Shown here piece after piece: positions 46,401-54,460 of a stretch of 64,000 nt of DNA. The DNA is taken from positions 1 to 64,000 of the forward strand of contig JAFOSK010000066.1 in the NCBI GenBank assembly GCA_017392945.1, in the 5' to 3' direction. The notes below the pieces were generated by a model. It was not told the origin of the DNA. It saw only the letters and a list, made by a program, of their open reading frames with translations, and ran no database searches. Every line of letters begins with the position of its first letter. Within the stretch, counting starts at the first letter, position 1. The translations under genes and the position numbers were made by a program. Source of the stretch: Treponema sp. Its GTDB lineage: Bacteria > Spirochaetota > Spirochaetia > Treponematales > Treponemataceae.

Positions 46401-48874
46401 TTGTTAATCCTTATGCAAATGCATTTTCTATTGAAGTGAACACTGATAAGGCTGTTTACCGTCCTGGGGAAACTGCAAAGGTAATGCTTAAGGCAACGAA
46501 GAACGGAAAGCCTCTTTCTGGTGCTGAACTGACGGTCATGGGAGTAGACCGTTCTGTCCTTGATCTTATAAATTATCACGTTGAAAATCCTTTGGAATTT
46601 TTCTATGACCCTTACAGTTATTCTCATTGTGTTACCGGCGGTGATTCCCGCAATATGCTTATGGATCCTGTGGTTTACGCAATAAAAAATCTTGTAGGCG
46701 GAGATGCTTCTGAAACAAAGGATGATGATATACGAAAGGACTTCCGTCCCACGGCTTTTTTTGAACCGGCTGTTACTACTGATCAGGAAGGCAGGGCGGA
46801 GCTGAGTTTTGTCGTTCCAAGTCAGTTAACTACATTCCGCGTTACGGCAATCGGAGTGCGCGGAAATCTGTTCGGTATTCAAGAAGATGAATTCGGTGTA
46901 CGGAATCCTATAAACGTTCAGTCGGTTCAGCCAAGACGCTTAAGAGTACGAGATACAGCAGAGTGCGGAGTGCTTATTACGAATCTTTCAGAATCAGATG
47001 CTTCTGTCGATGTTTCTGTTGAAATAAGACCTTCTGAAAAAGATTCAGAAGAAGATATAGAAGCCGGGCTTGTTACCGTTCATGGAGATGCTTTTATAGA
47101 CGGAGAAAGCAGAAAATCCGTTGTAGTAGGAGCGGGTTCATCTGCCGCGCTATATTATTCTGTTGCGGCAAAAAAATCCGGTATGGTCGATCTTATTTAT
47201 ACTGTTGATTCGCCGGTTTTAAGCGAAACGCTTCTTTCTCAAATTCAAATAGAAGATTCCTACAGTATGGAGGCAATTTCGTGCAGCGGCTCTTTGGATG
47301 ATTCCAATAAACTTGTTGCTACGGATGACAAGATAGTCATTCCTTCCTGGGCAGAAAACGGTAATGGTTCCGTGGAGCTCACTCTTGATTCAACAAGGCT
47401 GGGGCTGCTTTCTTCGGCTGTGAATTATGTATTTGATTATCCTTATGGATGTACGGAGCAAAGGGCTTCTAAAATTCTTCCGCTGCTTTTATTTAAGGAT
47501 CACATAAAAGTATTCGGCATGGATTCAAAAGTCAGAAGCATTAAATCTGTGGTAAAGAATCATTTTGCATATCTAAAGAAAATCCAGCATATTGACGGCG
47601 GATTCGGCTATTGGGAATGCAGCAGGGATTCAGATCCTTATGTTTCGCTCAGAACGGCACATTTGTATTACGTTGCGCTTAATTCCGGTTATTCTGAGTC
47701 GGAACTTAAGATCAATAGGTTTTCGTTGCTTAATTATATTATAGGAATTGATTCCGATGAATTGAATTCGGATTTTATTACTGCGTACAAATATTATGTC
47801 CTTTCTTTGTTCTTCAGGGATGATTATTCACGGGAAATTAAAAAGGCCTATGCATTTGCATCAGGCAAGTCTTATGTTGATACGAGTGCAATTGCCCTGC
47901 TGGGAATTACGGCATTAAAGGAAAAAAATATTGATCTTGGTGCAAAGATATTTGAAAAGCTAAAGGAATGCGTTCAGACTACCAATAATCCTGAAAATCT
48001 GGCGTATGCGCTCAAATTTGCAATAGGCATGGATCCTGATTCCGCTTTTGTAGATGAGCTGCTTATGCGCGTTCTTCTTGCAAAAAAGGCCGGTTATTGG
48101 GAGAATACCCGCGCAACTGCCGCCGTATTCGATTCTGTAGAAGATTATATAAAGGCCCGTAATCTGGATGCACTTGATCTTACTGCTAAAATTGGAATTG
48201 AAGGAACCGAACTGTTAAAAGAAAGCTTCAAAGGACCGGGAGCGCAGCCTGTAAGCAAAAACTTTGCCTTTGATGGTGAAGAACTTGCGGCTTTGCCTAG
48301 GAATAAGGTTCTGTCTTTGGATGTTTCAAAAGAAGGAACAGGAAGATTGTATTATTCTGCATTTATGAAATTTGCGCTTCCTGCAGAACTTATGAATTCC
48401 AGGGACAGCGGAATTTATGTGGGATACAGTATAATTGATTCTGAGACAGGAAAAGAAATAAAGCCTGCGGAAGGAAGCAAGGTTGTTGAACTTGAAAGAG
48501 GAAGAACCTATAGCGCAAAAATTACGCTTTCTACTAAGAAAGAACGTCAATTTCTTGCGCTCAGGGCACCGGTTCCAAGCGGTGCAGAAATTCTTGACGC
48601 TCATTTTGAAACAACTTCTTCGGCAGCAGAAATAAAAAAACATGCTGACGGCAAGGGTCGCTATGCATGGACAAAAAGAATGAGCAACGAAGTCTTGTAT
48701 GATAATGAAGCTCAGTTCTTCTGGGATTTTTATTCTCCTGGAAAATATGAACTTGAATTCCAATTCAGGGCTGCCCGTCGTGGTGTATATCCTGTTCCTC
48801 CTGTAATGGCGGAATGTATGTACCAGCCGGAAGTATTCGGAAGAAGCGACGGATATCTGTTCGTAATAAGATGA
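43463..48874 (+). CDS. Alpha-2-macroglobulin-like envelope lipoprotein
   Basis: 1803 residues with a lipobox at LYSC (Cys20). It belongs to the bacterial alpha-2-macroglobulin family (YfhM-like), thought to trap proteases that enter the periplasm. Macroglobulin-like beta domains fill residues ~190-900 (DRGLYKPGETVTFRGI, KIYNPGDTAKILLKSS, NTDKAVYRPGETAKVMLKA). A bait region follows, and the thioester motif is intact: DYPYGCTEQRAS at about residue 1328, in an alpha/alpha toroid with GGFGYWECSRDSDPYVSLRTA. The receptor-like C-terminal domain closes with SNEVLYDNEAQFFWDFYSPGKYELEF. The gene is translationally linked with pbpC by ATGA overlap. Confidence 0.93.
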   Translation: MKLFSRFIILFAGCLCLYSCSGRSNADEIVTEEGFDFSSPINQKVNLFSDGKYEYAEYGSAFEPDYRPVVPEKEPVAKKLSTIFARAKNSRIELSDAVRELSKYAVKYNEKRISIKELANLESTEESSYWEEKLEDQDSFVPEENAEQPEKKEETEAKFLYASFSRKMIPYDGEKSDVFFIDFSSEPDYESLIGNITVDKIEVKQRNMELEGRRLKIFDLPLKDYGRNYFVVLSDGVKDKKGREIAWSASRGEIFRPKPASYFKLCDEGNKIMEAQFPHRLVFEFQNLKGKSAWYLKSLRNPLKKIWAEEDCENNGKIFSSKELPSEENGRPHVQDVDFDEFLDDGYGWLSFKAEYDYDEFDYYDKEYKLNHNSSNLNIQVTDLGVTARIGINKVVVLVKKMSTNEPVSDADVYFYFNSRNPDFDVEKTAKNAKCEEFIVCGKTDAKGFAVIPVPEKKAGLIESLAEKDFVPSILICAGKDKLTFWPNDHSWNDGIQEARRVKNRIFMFCDRGLYKPGETVTFRGIDKNLSTGTLSSYEGPYRVCLKSDRWNDKTEYGVINGHTAESGGFYGSFELPENLTPGYYRLCYMRQNGVQPSWGYHQTIYFSVRYFEGAKSTTDIEIPDLNYFGGKRISAKISSVYLAGGVLADAECKVNWFKNPFRFDPETPETKGYVFCPEENKGYRKLVCEEKTKLDSSGTLRVACSTEKITDGFPAKYRLEANVTDDSNQQLCSYKDIVVHPAAYYIGLAMPYVNGFCETGKKIDFSYLLVNPEGKKVPPSFVNGKLNYEVKRITWELSSVNGIDDDVYSNYHKVLSSVDKGSIKPSEDGMISFTPKKSGEYVLSVFGVDNDGNNVITDYEFYVTGQDSYWFSRGSSENIDISFDKKIYNPGDTAKILLKSSLPKGDYMITVEREGIYTQELRHFDFPCNVIEIPVARNYVPVVYVCVASYSVRTKKPDYEYGEKDMDKPKGYFGQERLIVNPYANAFSIEVNTDKAVYRPGETAKVMLKATKNGKPLSGAELTVMGVDRSVLDLINYHVENPLEFFYDPYSYSHCVTGGDSRNMLMDPVVYAIKNLVGGDASETKDDDIRKDFRPTAFFEPAVTTDQEGRAELSFVVPSQLTTFRVTAIGVRGNLFGIQEDEFGVRNPINVQSVQPRRLRVRDTAECGVLITNLSESDASVDVSVEIRPSEKDSEEDIEAGLVTVHGDAFIDGESRKSVVVGAGSSAALYYSVAAKKSGMVDLIYTVDSPVLSETLLSQIQIEDSYSMEAISCSGSLDDSNKLVATDDKIVIPSWAENGNGSVELTLDSTRLGLLSSAVNYVFDYPYGCTEQRASKILPLLLFKDHIKVFGMDSKVRSIKSVVKNHFAYLKKIQHIDGGFGYWECSRDSDPYVSLRTAHLYYVALNSGYSESELKINRFSLLNYIIGIDSDELNSDFITAYKYYVLSLFFRDDYSREIKKAYAFASGKSYVDTSAIALLGITALKEKNIDLGAKIFEKLKECVQTTNNPENLAYALKFAIGMDPDSAFVDELLMRVLLAKKAGYWENTRATAAVFDSVEDYIKARNLDALDLTAKIGIEGTELLKESFKGPGAQPVSKNFAFDGEELAALPRNKVLSLDVSKEGTGRLYYSAFMKFALPAELMNSRDSGIYVGYSIIDSETGKEIKPAEGSKVVELERGRTYSAKITLSTKKERQFLALRAPVPSGAEILDAHFETTSSAAEIKKHADGKGRYAWTKRMSNEVLYDNEAQFFWDFYSPGKYELEFQFRAARRGVYPVPPVMAECMYQPEVFGRSDGYLFVIR

Positions 48875-51189
48875 TATTTAACTTAAGAAAAATAACGGAA
48901 AAGAACCGTGCCTATAAAAAATTTGCAGCTATTGCAAAGCGGCCTGTTTTTATGGCCGTAGGTACGTTCTTTGTTGCTTTTATTGCATTACGTATTTTTT
49001 TTGCCGTTTTGCCTTACCCGGAGCTGACGGCTTTTGAGCAGCGTATTGTAAGCACCCGCATTTATGACAGGAACGGCTTGCTTTTGCAGATTATACCGCT
49101 AGAAAACGGTCTCCGCCGGGAATTTGTAGATTATAAGCAGATTCCGCGCAATGTGCGGAAAATTTTCATACGTTCGGAAGACCGTCGTTTTTATTTTCAT
49201 CCGGGAGTTGATCCTTTTTCTGTTCTGCGTGCATCCGTTCAGAATGGGATTTCGGGAAAAAAAGTTTCCGGGGCTTCTACAATTACAATGCAGCTTGCGC
49301 GTATGGTCAGTCCTTCTTGCGGGCGGACTTTTACGGCAAAAATCTACGATTCAATAAATGCGTTCAGAATAGAGTCAAAACTTTCAAAGCGGCGCATACT
49401 TGAACTTTATCTGAATAATGTACCGTTTGGGAAAAACACAGAGGGCGTAGCTTCTGCGGCCCGCAGATTCTTTGCAAAAAATTTGAATGAGCTTACAAAA
49501 GAGGAAATTTGCTGCCTTGCAGTTATTTTGCGGAGCCCGACAAATTACGATCCGATTGAAAATCCTGAAAATTGTGCTTTTGCGGCATCAAGATTGCGCG
49601 TGCCCGGCGTTTCCCGGGAGGCTTTAATGTCCGCCGCTGCCGCCGCCCGTTCTTTTATCTATCCTGATTTTTTTCCGCATTATATAAATTTCCTTAAAAG
49701 TGAATTTCCTGAAAAATTCATGCGGCAGGCAGAGCTTCATCTTTGCTGCGATTTGGAAATACAATGCTTTTCCGAAGCAGCGTTAAAACGCGCTTTGGAA
49801 GCTGCTGAATCTTCACGAATAAAAAACGGTGCTCTGCTGGTAATGGATGTGCGGCGCGGGGAAATTCTTGCGTGGATAGGAAGCAACAATTGGTATGACA
49901 CAAGCAACGGCGGGCAGATAGACGGAGTTCTTAATAAGGTGCAGCCTGGTTCCAGCATGAAGCCTTTTTTGTATGCGCTCGCAATGGAAACTCCTGGGGA
50001 ATCAGGAGAACCAATACTTTCTCCGAACAGCGTACTTGCTGATATTCCGCGAGAATTCGGAAATGAAAATCTTTACATTCCGCAGAATTTCAACAACCGT
50101 TACAATGGCCCGGTTCTTGCAAGAACGGCTCTATCTTCAAGTTTGAATATTCCGGCGGTTACGCTGCTTGAAAAGATAGGCGTGCAAAAATATATAGAAA
50201 AACTTTTGGAATGCGGATTTGATTACCTTGACAATGGACGGGATTACGGATTCTCTCTTGCATTAGGAAGTGCTGAAGTCAGCCTTTTTTCGCTTGTTCC
50301 TGCATTCAGTATTTTTGCCCGTGATGGAAAATTGATTCCTCCTGCATATTTAAAAGATTCTAAATTAGCAAAGGCGAAGCAAGTTTTTAAAAGCGATACC
50401 GCAAGAATAATCGCATCTTTTCTTTCTGATAAAAAAGCAAGGGCTTTAGGATTTGGTTATTCCCAGACTTTTGAAACAGAGTATCCTTCAATATTCAAGA
50501 CAGGAACTGCAAATCAGTTTCAGAGTATTGTAGCTTTGGGGGAAACAAAAGAATTTGCGGTCGGCGTTTGGATGGGGAATTTTAACGGACACACAGTAAT
50601 TGGAAAAACCGGAAGCAGCCTGCCTGCTCAAACGGCACGACAGATTCTAGACTTTTTACAATTGAAAACAGATACTCCTTTTTCTCAGTTGGAATTTCCC
50701 GATCCAGAAAGATATTCGTTAAAAAAGGTTTGTTCCCTTTCCGGTAAAATACCAAATAGCTTTTGTAAGGAAACCGTTTACGAATATGTAAAAAATGATT
50801 CCGTAATTCCAGAATGTGAGTGGCACATTCTGGAAAAGGACGGAGTTCATTATAGGGTAAAATATCCAGCGGAATATCAGCAGTGGTTCAGCCTATGGGG
50901 AAATACGGATTCCGCATACATAGATTATAATTCCGTGCCAGTAAAAATTCTTTCTCCTCAGAATGATTCAATTTATTATATAGATTGTTCAAAGCAGACT
51001 TTAAATCAAATAATTCCGTTTGAAGTAATAGGCGGTGCATCTGATGTTCTTGAAGTTTATGATAATGGTACGCTGGTTTTGGAAAAATCAAGACCGTTCC
51101 TGTTTTCGATTCCTGCTGTTCAGGGCATTCATAAGGTAATCATAAAAAATGGTACTGAAACTGCAGCCGTGCACTTTAATGTAAAATAG
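48871..51189 (+). CDS. pbpC: Penicillin-binding protein 1C
   Basis: Bifunctional peptidoglycan glycosyltransferase-transpeptidase. The frame opens at 48814, but the start at 48871 overlaps the macroglobulin stop as ATGA, which is typical of this pair. An N-terminal anchor (FMAVGTFFVAFIALRIFFAV) comes first, then the glycosyltransferase with RSEDRRFYFHPGVDP, STITMQLARM and KRRILELYLNNVPFG. The transpeptidase motifs are SSMK (PGSSMKPFLYALA), SLN (SSSLNIPAV) and KTGT (FKTGTANQF). The C-terminal BiPBP_C-like domain (PVKILSPQNDSIYYID...) is complete. Conserved pairing with alpha-2-macroglobulin suggests envelope defence and repair. Confidence 0.95.
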   Translation: MIFNLRKITEKNRAYKKFAAIAKRPVFMAVGTFFVAFIALRIFFAVLPYPELTAFEQRIVSTRIYDRNGLLLQIIPLENGLRREFVDYKQIPRNVRKIFIRSEDRRFYFHPGVDPFSVLRASVQNGISGKKVSGASTITMQLARMVSPSCGRTFTAKIYDSINAFRIESKLSKRRILELYLNNVPFGKNTEGVASAARRFFAKNLNELTKEEICCLAVILRSPTNYDPIENPENCAFAASRLRVPGVSREALMSAAAAARSFIYPDFFPHYINFLKSEFPEKFMRQAELHLCCDLEIQCFSEAALKRALEAAESSRIKNGALLVMDVRRGEILAWIGSNNWYDTSNGGQIDGVLNKVQPGSSMKPFLYALAMETPGESGEPILSPNSVLADIPREFGNENLYIPQNFNNRYNGPVLARTALSSSLNIPAVTLLEKIGVQKYIEKLLECGFDYLDNGRDYGFSLALGSAEVSLFSLVPAFSIFARDGKLIPPAYLKDSKLAKAKQVFKSDTARIIASFLSDKKARALGFGYSQTFETEYPSIFKTGTANQFQSIVALGETKEFAVGVWMGNFNGHTVIGKTGSSLPAQTARQILDFLQLKTDTPFSQLEFPDPERYSLKKVCSLSGKIPNSFCKETVYEYVKNDSVIPECEWHILEKDGVHYRVKYPAEYQQWFSLWGNTDSAYIDYNSVPVKILSPQNDSIYYIDCSKQTLNQIIPFEVIGGASDVLEVYDNGTLVLEKSRPFLFSIPAVQGIHKVIIKNGTETAAVHFNVK

Positions 51190-51517
51190 CTCTAGATAAA
51201 TATGGCAGAACAAATGGATGTGCCAAATTTCAGTCTATAAAGTAGCGCTTGCGGCCGTAAGGATATATCTTGAGTGCAGATAAAAGACGTGTGTTTAATC
51301 ATGCGTAAACCGCAAAAAAAAAGCCTCGGCATTCAGAAGGGAATTTACGCTTCGTTTTTGCCAATGGCTTTATTTATTCGAGCGGAGGGGCTAATCCTCT
51401 GACGCTTGCGTCGTATAAAGGACATTGAACCTGACTGCAATCACTTTGCGGGTACAAGTACTACCTTATAAGAACGAACGATACCCCGTATGCTCTGGGA
51501 CGGGGTACGTTCATTAT
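51190..51517. other. Non-coding gap between pbpC and dat
   Basis: 328 bp without a gene. A weak AAAGCC/GGCTTT stem (51320-51371) may be the end of the pbpC transcript. Short GC-rich hairpins around 51382-51414 look like a decayed repeat. The strong hairpin at 51476-51512 is listed as the dat terminator. Confidence 0.5.
51476..51512 (-). terminator. Hairpin terminator after diaminobutyrate aminotransferase
   Basis: Arms GAACG...TACCCCGT (51476-51489) and ACGGGGTACGTTC (51500-51512), six bases from the dat stop. On the minus strand only TTCTTATAAGG follows, so the T-tract is weak. Confidence 0.55.
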
Positions 51518-52867
51518 TTAGTATTCTTTATCAACGGCTAAGACAGCTTTTTCAAAGATGTCCATTGCCTGATCGATTTCCGAATCACTTATATTCAGGG
51601 CGCACAAGCAGCGCATTACAGAGCCACCGCGACCGCCCTTTTCCATGATAAGTTTATTTTCAAAGCAGAGTTTCTGAACTTTTGCAGCGGCATCCCCGTT
51701 TGCAGGGAAAATACCGGCACAGTCTTTTTCGCCTTTTGGATTTATAAATTCACAGCCGATCATAAGACCTTTGCCGCGCACGTCACCGATAATCTTTACC
51801 TTGGATTTTATTTCGTTCATGCGCGCCATGATTTTTTCACCCTTGCGGACAACTTCTGCAAGAAATTCTGGTTTAGAAACGCGGTTAAGAACGATTGTTC
51901 CCGCTTTCATTGCCAGCTGGTTGCCGCGGAAAGTACCCGTGTGCGCACCCGGTTGCCATTTATCCAGATCTTTATTGTAGATTACAATAGAAAGTGGCTG
52001 GCTTCCGCCAATAGCCTTAGAGCAGAGAATCACGTCAGGAACAATTCCTGCATATTCAAATGCAAAAAGCTTACCGCTTCGACCCATTCCGCACTGGATT
52101 TCATCGCAGATCAACGGAATTCCAAGTTCCTTTGTTACGCGGCGTACAGTCTGAAGAAATTTTGCAGGAGCCGGATTAACTCCGCCTTCACCTTGAATTG
52201 CTTCAATAATTACAGCTGCCGGTTTAGTAATTCCGCTTTCTGGATCTTTAAGAGTGCGTTCAAAATACTCGCAGCATGCGTTTATGCTTGCATCTCCAGA
52301 AAGCCCAAAAGAATCGCGGTATGTGTTTGGATAAGGGAAATGCTGTACTCCCGGCATAAGACCGTTTACGCTATTTTTTGCTCCAAGATTTCCTGTACAG
52401 CTTAGGGCTCCGTGTCCCATACCATGGAAGCCGCCCTGAAATGCTATAACGCTGGATTTTCCGGTTGCAGTCTTACAAAGTTTTAAAGCCGCGTCAGTCG
52501 CATCAGTTCCGCTTGGAGAGCAGAATTGAATTTTACAGTTCTCTGACAGTTCTTTTGGAAGGTTCGATATAACTGTTTGCACGAACTCATCTTTTACAGG
52601 AGTTGTCAGATCAAGGGTATGCAGAGGAAAATCGCTTGCAAGCATCTCTGCCATAGCCTTGTTAATTTCATCGTCATTGTGACCCAGCGCGAGCGTTCCT
52701 GCTCCGCACAAAAAATCCAGATATTTGTTTCCTTCAATGTCCTCAACCCAAGATCCTTTGGCTTTTACCAATGCAAACGGAAATTTGCGCGGATAGCTGC
52801 GGGCATTAGATTCTGTGGAATCCTGTCTGGTAATGTAATACTGATTGGTGCCCTTTTCTTCAAGCAT
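51518..52867 (-). CDS. dat: Diaminobutyrate-2-oxoglutarate aminotransferase
   Basis: Class III PLP aminotransferase of 449 residues that makes L-2,4-diaminobutyrate from aspartate-4-semialdehyde and glutamate. Marks: LDFLCGAGTLALGHNDDEIN, SPSGTDATDAALKLCKTATG, GGFHGMGHGALSCTGN, ICDEIQCGMGRSGKLFAFE, the PLP lysine in ILCSKAIGGSQPLS, and GTFRGNQLAM. The opening GAGTLALGHN matches Dat/EctB proteins rather than ornithine or acetylornithine enzymes. No ectA or ectC is nearby, but a diaminobutyrate decarboxylase is at 37176, so the product likely feeds 1,3-diaminopropane rather than ectoine. A GGAG precedes the ATG by seven bases. Confidence 0.85.
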   Translation of the reverse strand: MLEEKGTNQYYITRQDSTESNARSYPRKFPFALVKAKGSWVEDIEGNKYLDFLCGAGTLALGHNDDEINKAMAEMLASDFPLHTLDLTTPVKDEFVQTVISNLPKELSENCKIQFCSPSGTDATDAALKLCKTATGKSSVIAFQGGFHGMGHGALSCTGNLGAKNSVNGLMPGVQHFPYPNTYRDSFGLSGDASINACCEYFERTLKDPESGITKPAAVIIEAIQGEGGVNPAPAKFLQTVRRVTKELGIPLICDEIQCGMGRSGKLFAFEYAGIVPDVILCSKAIGGSQPLSIVIYNKDLDKWQPGAHTGTFRGNQLAMKAGTIVLNRVSKPEFLAEVVRKGEKIMARMNEIKSKVKIIGDVRGKGLMIGCEFINPKGEKDCAGIFPANGDAAAKVQKLCFENKLIMEKGGRGGSVMRCLCALNISDSEIDQAMDIFEKAVLAVDKEY

Positions 52868-53398
52868 CGACGTTCTCCATTACTTAGTGGATTATCATTT
52901 TGGGCATAAGCCCTTTCCCGGCCGCTGACAACGGCAGTTTTATTTAGTCGGGAGTAATACAAGATACTACTTTTAAGGGGTTAGGGCAATCAGTATAGAA
53001 AATTTAAATTATTTTTACATTTTTTCATATCTTTTCAGGCGAATTCTTTTCCGACCCGGCGTTCCACGGCCCGCTTACGCTTGGTCTTTGCTCCCGCTCC
53101 GCGTCCGCAAATCCTTGTCTTCGCTCCGCGCAGCCAACCGTTCCATGCCGGCGCCGGCTGAAACCCCTGAAAAACTAAAAGCGAATTTATCGCCGCCATG
53201 CGGCTCTGCGTCCTGTAAGGAAATTTATCATACTGTGCCAAGCTGCATCCTGAACTTTATTATTCAGTTTTCTGTGAAAACTGAGGAACGAGGTAAAAAT
53301 GTATTTTCAAATGAAACGAATTCTAGTACATTGCGCCACTAGAACTTATGCTGACCGCGGCAGCAACGGATAGTTTTTCAGATTTTAGTTAAAAAAAA
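52868..53398. other. Intergenic region with GC-rich element
   Basis: 531 bp before the SRP RNA gene. A GC-rich island (53039-53165) is flanked by 8-bp inverted repeats TTTTCAGG (53032-53039) and CCTGAAAA (53166-53173). The minus-strand open frame inside it (53035-53241; Arg/Lys-rich, containing ERRVGKEF) has no clear ribosome binding site and I do not call it a gene. The rest is A+T-rich. The element may be a small mobile or REP-like repeat. Confidence 0.45.
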
Positions 53399-53493
53399 GG
53401 CCGGATAATCCTAAGCACAAGTTTAGACTTCATACCGTTGCTGCCTTCCGGCTCTGGCGGGGTTTTGAAGAATACTTTGAAAGGCATCCGGCC
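53399..53493 (-). ncRNA. ffs: SRP RNA (4.5S type)
   Basis: A ~95-nt RNA on the minus strand, part of the signal recognition particle. The conserved domain IV hairpin is clear: GCCAGAGCCGGAAGGCAGCA, with the GGAA tetraloop-like region and internal loops. The 5' and 3' ends pair (GGCCGGAT with ATCCGGCC). A tract of eight T (plus 53398-53391) follows at once as a terminator. Upstream, TTGACA (plus 53526-53531) and TAAATT (53503-53508) are 17 bp apart and place the start at the first G of GGCCGGAT. Confidence 0.92.
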
Positions 53494-53595
53494 AATAGAA
53501 TGAATTTAAATTATATAGTGAGCTTTGTCAATGGCACCAGATGTATGGTAGTGATAAAAAAAATAAATATTGACAAAGATAGTGTTTTTTTATAA

Positions 53596-53612
53596 CCTAC
53601 TAAACGAATAGG
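53596..53612. promoter_or_regulatory. CCTAN-N7-NTAGG operator before the ABC importer unit
   Basis: CCTAC (53596-53600) and ATAGG (53608-53612) with a 7-bp gap: the same layout as the palindromes at 57867 and 60477, with one mismatch in each half. A TTGACA (53570-53575) and TATAAC (53591-53596) promoter lies just upstream, so the site overlaps the end of the -10 box and fits a repressor. Confidence 0.55.
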
Positions 53613-53669
53613 AATAGTAAATAATAAGGTTGGGTCACGTTTATTGCTTGGTTTGCTAAGGAGAATCGT

Positions 53670-54446
53670 ATGTCCGGGGAAATAAATATCAATGAAGTTA
53701 CAAAGGTTTTTTCAGATGGTGAAAAACAGGTAGTCGCTTTGAATGGCGTGAGCTTAATAATTCCTGCTGGTAGTTTCGTTTCCCTTATTGGACCATCCGG
53801 TTGTGGAAAGACAACGCTTCTTCGCTGCATTGCAGGGCTTGAAACACCTTCTGCAGGAGAGGTTTATGTTGACGGTGTAAAAATTACAAAACCGGGAAGC
53901 GACAGAGGATTTGCCTTTCAGCAGGCCAATCTTTTTCCGTGGCTTACAATCCGCGAAAATATAGCTTTTGGACTTAAGGCAAGACATATTTACAAAGAGC
54001 GACGGGAAGATGTTGACGAATTCATAAATCTTGTTGGCTTAAAAGGTTTTGAAAAATCATATCCGCATCAGCTTTCTGGGGGAATGAATCAAAGAGCAAG
54101 TTTGGCCCGCGCCTTGGTCGGACATCCAAAAATTCTGCTTTTGGACGAACCTCTTGGTGCTCTTGATGCTTTTACAAGAATGACAATGCAGGACGAAATT
54201 CTCCGTCTGAAAAATGAATATAACACGACAATGGTTATGGTCACTCATGATGTTGATGAGGCTGTATATCTTAGTGATTATGTTGTTGTTATGAGTCCTC
54301 GTCCGGCTAAGGTTGAAAAAATAATTAAAATAGAACTCAGCTATCCTCGTGCAAGAGGTCAGGATGTGTTCTTAAAATACCGTACGCGTATTCTTGAAAT
54401 TCTTGATTACGCCGGCAAAGTTCAAGATGTTGAATATACGATTTAA
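53670..54446 (+). CDS. ABC importer ATPase (nitrate/sulfonate/taurine family)
   Basis: 258 residues. Walker A GPSGCGKTT, Q-loop FQQANLFPWLTIRENI, signature LSGGMNQRASLARAL, Walker B ILLLDEPLGALD, H-loop THDVDEAVYLSD. This is the SsuB/TauB/NrtD type, which pairs with a six-span permease and a substrate-binding protein for nitrate, sulfonates, taurine, cyanate or thiamine precursors. The binding protein follows 14 bp downstream and the permease lies in the opposite direction at 59497, both within the cluster. AAGGAG precedes the ATG. The substrate cannot be read from the ATPase. Confidence 0.93.
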   Translation: MSGEININEVTKVFSDGEKQVVALNGVSLIIPAGSFVSLIGPSGCGKTTLLRCIAGLETPSAGEVYVDGVKITKPGSDRGFAFQQANLFPWLTIRENIAFGLKARHIYKERREDVDEFINLVGLKGFEKSYPHQLSGGMNQRASLARALVGHPKILLLDEPLGALDAFTRMTMQDEILRLKNEYNTTMVMVTHDVDEAVYLSDYVVVMSPRPAKVEKIIKIELSYPRARGQDVFLKYRTRILEILDYAGKVQDVEYTI

Positions 54447-54460
54447 TCATGGAGGAATAA

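Noticed and set aside
53035-53241. 68-residue Arg/Lys-rich frame on the minus strand
   Set aside because: It lies in a GC-rich repeat-like island bounded by inverted repeats, has no ribosome binding site, and its composition follows the G+C bias. It is not called as a gene.
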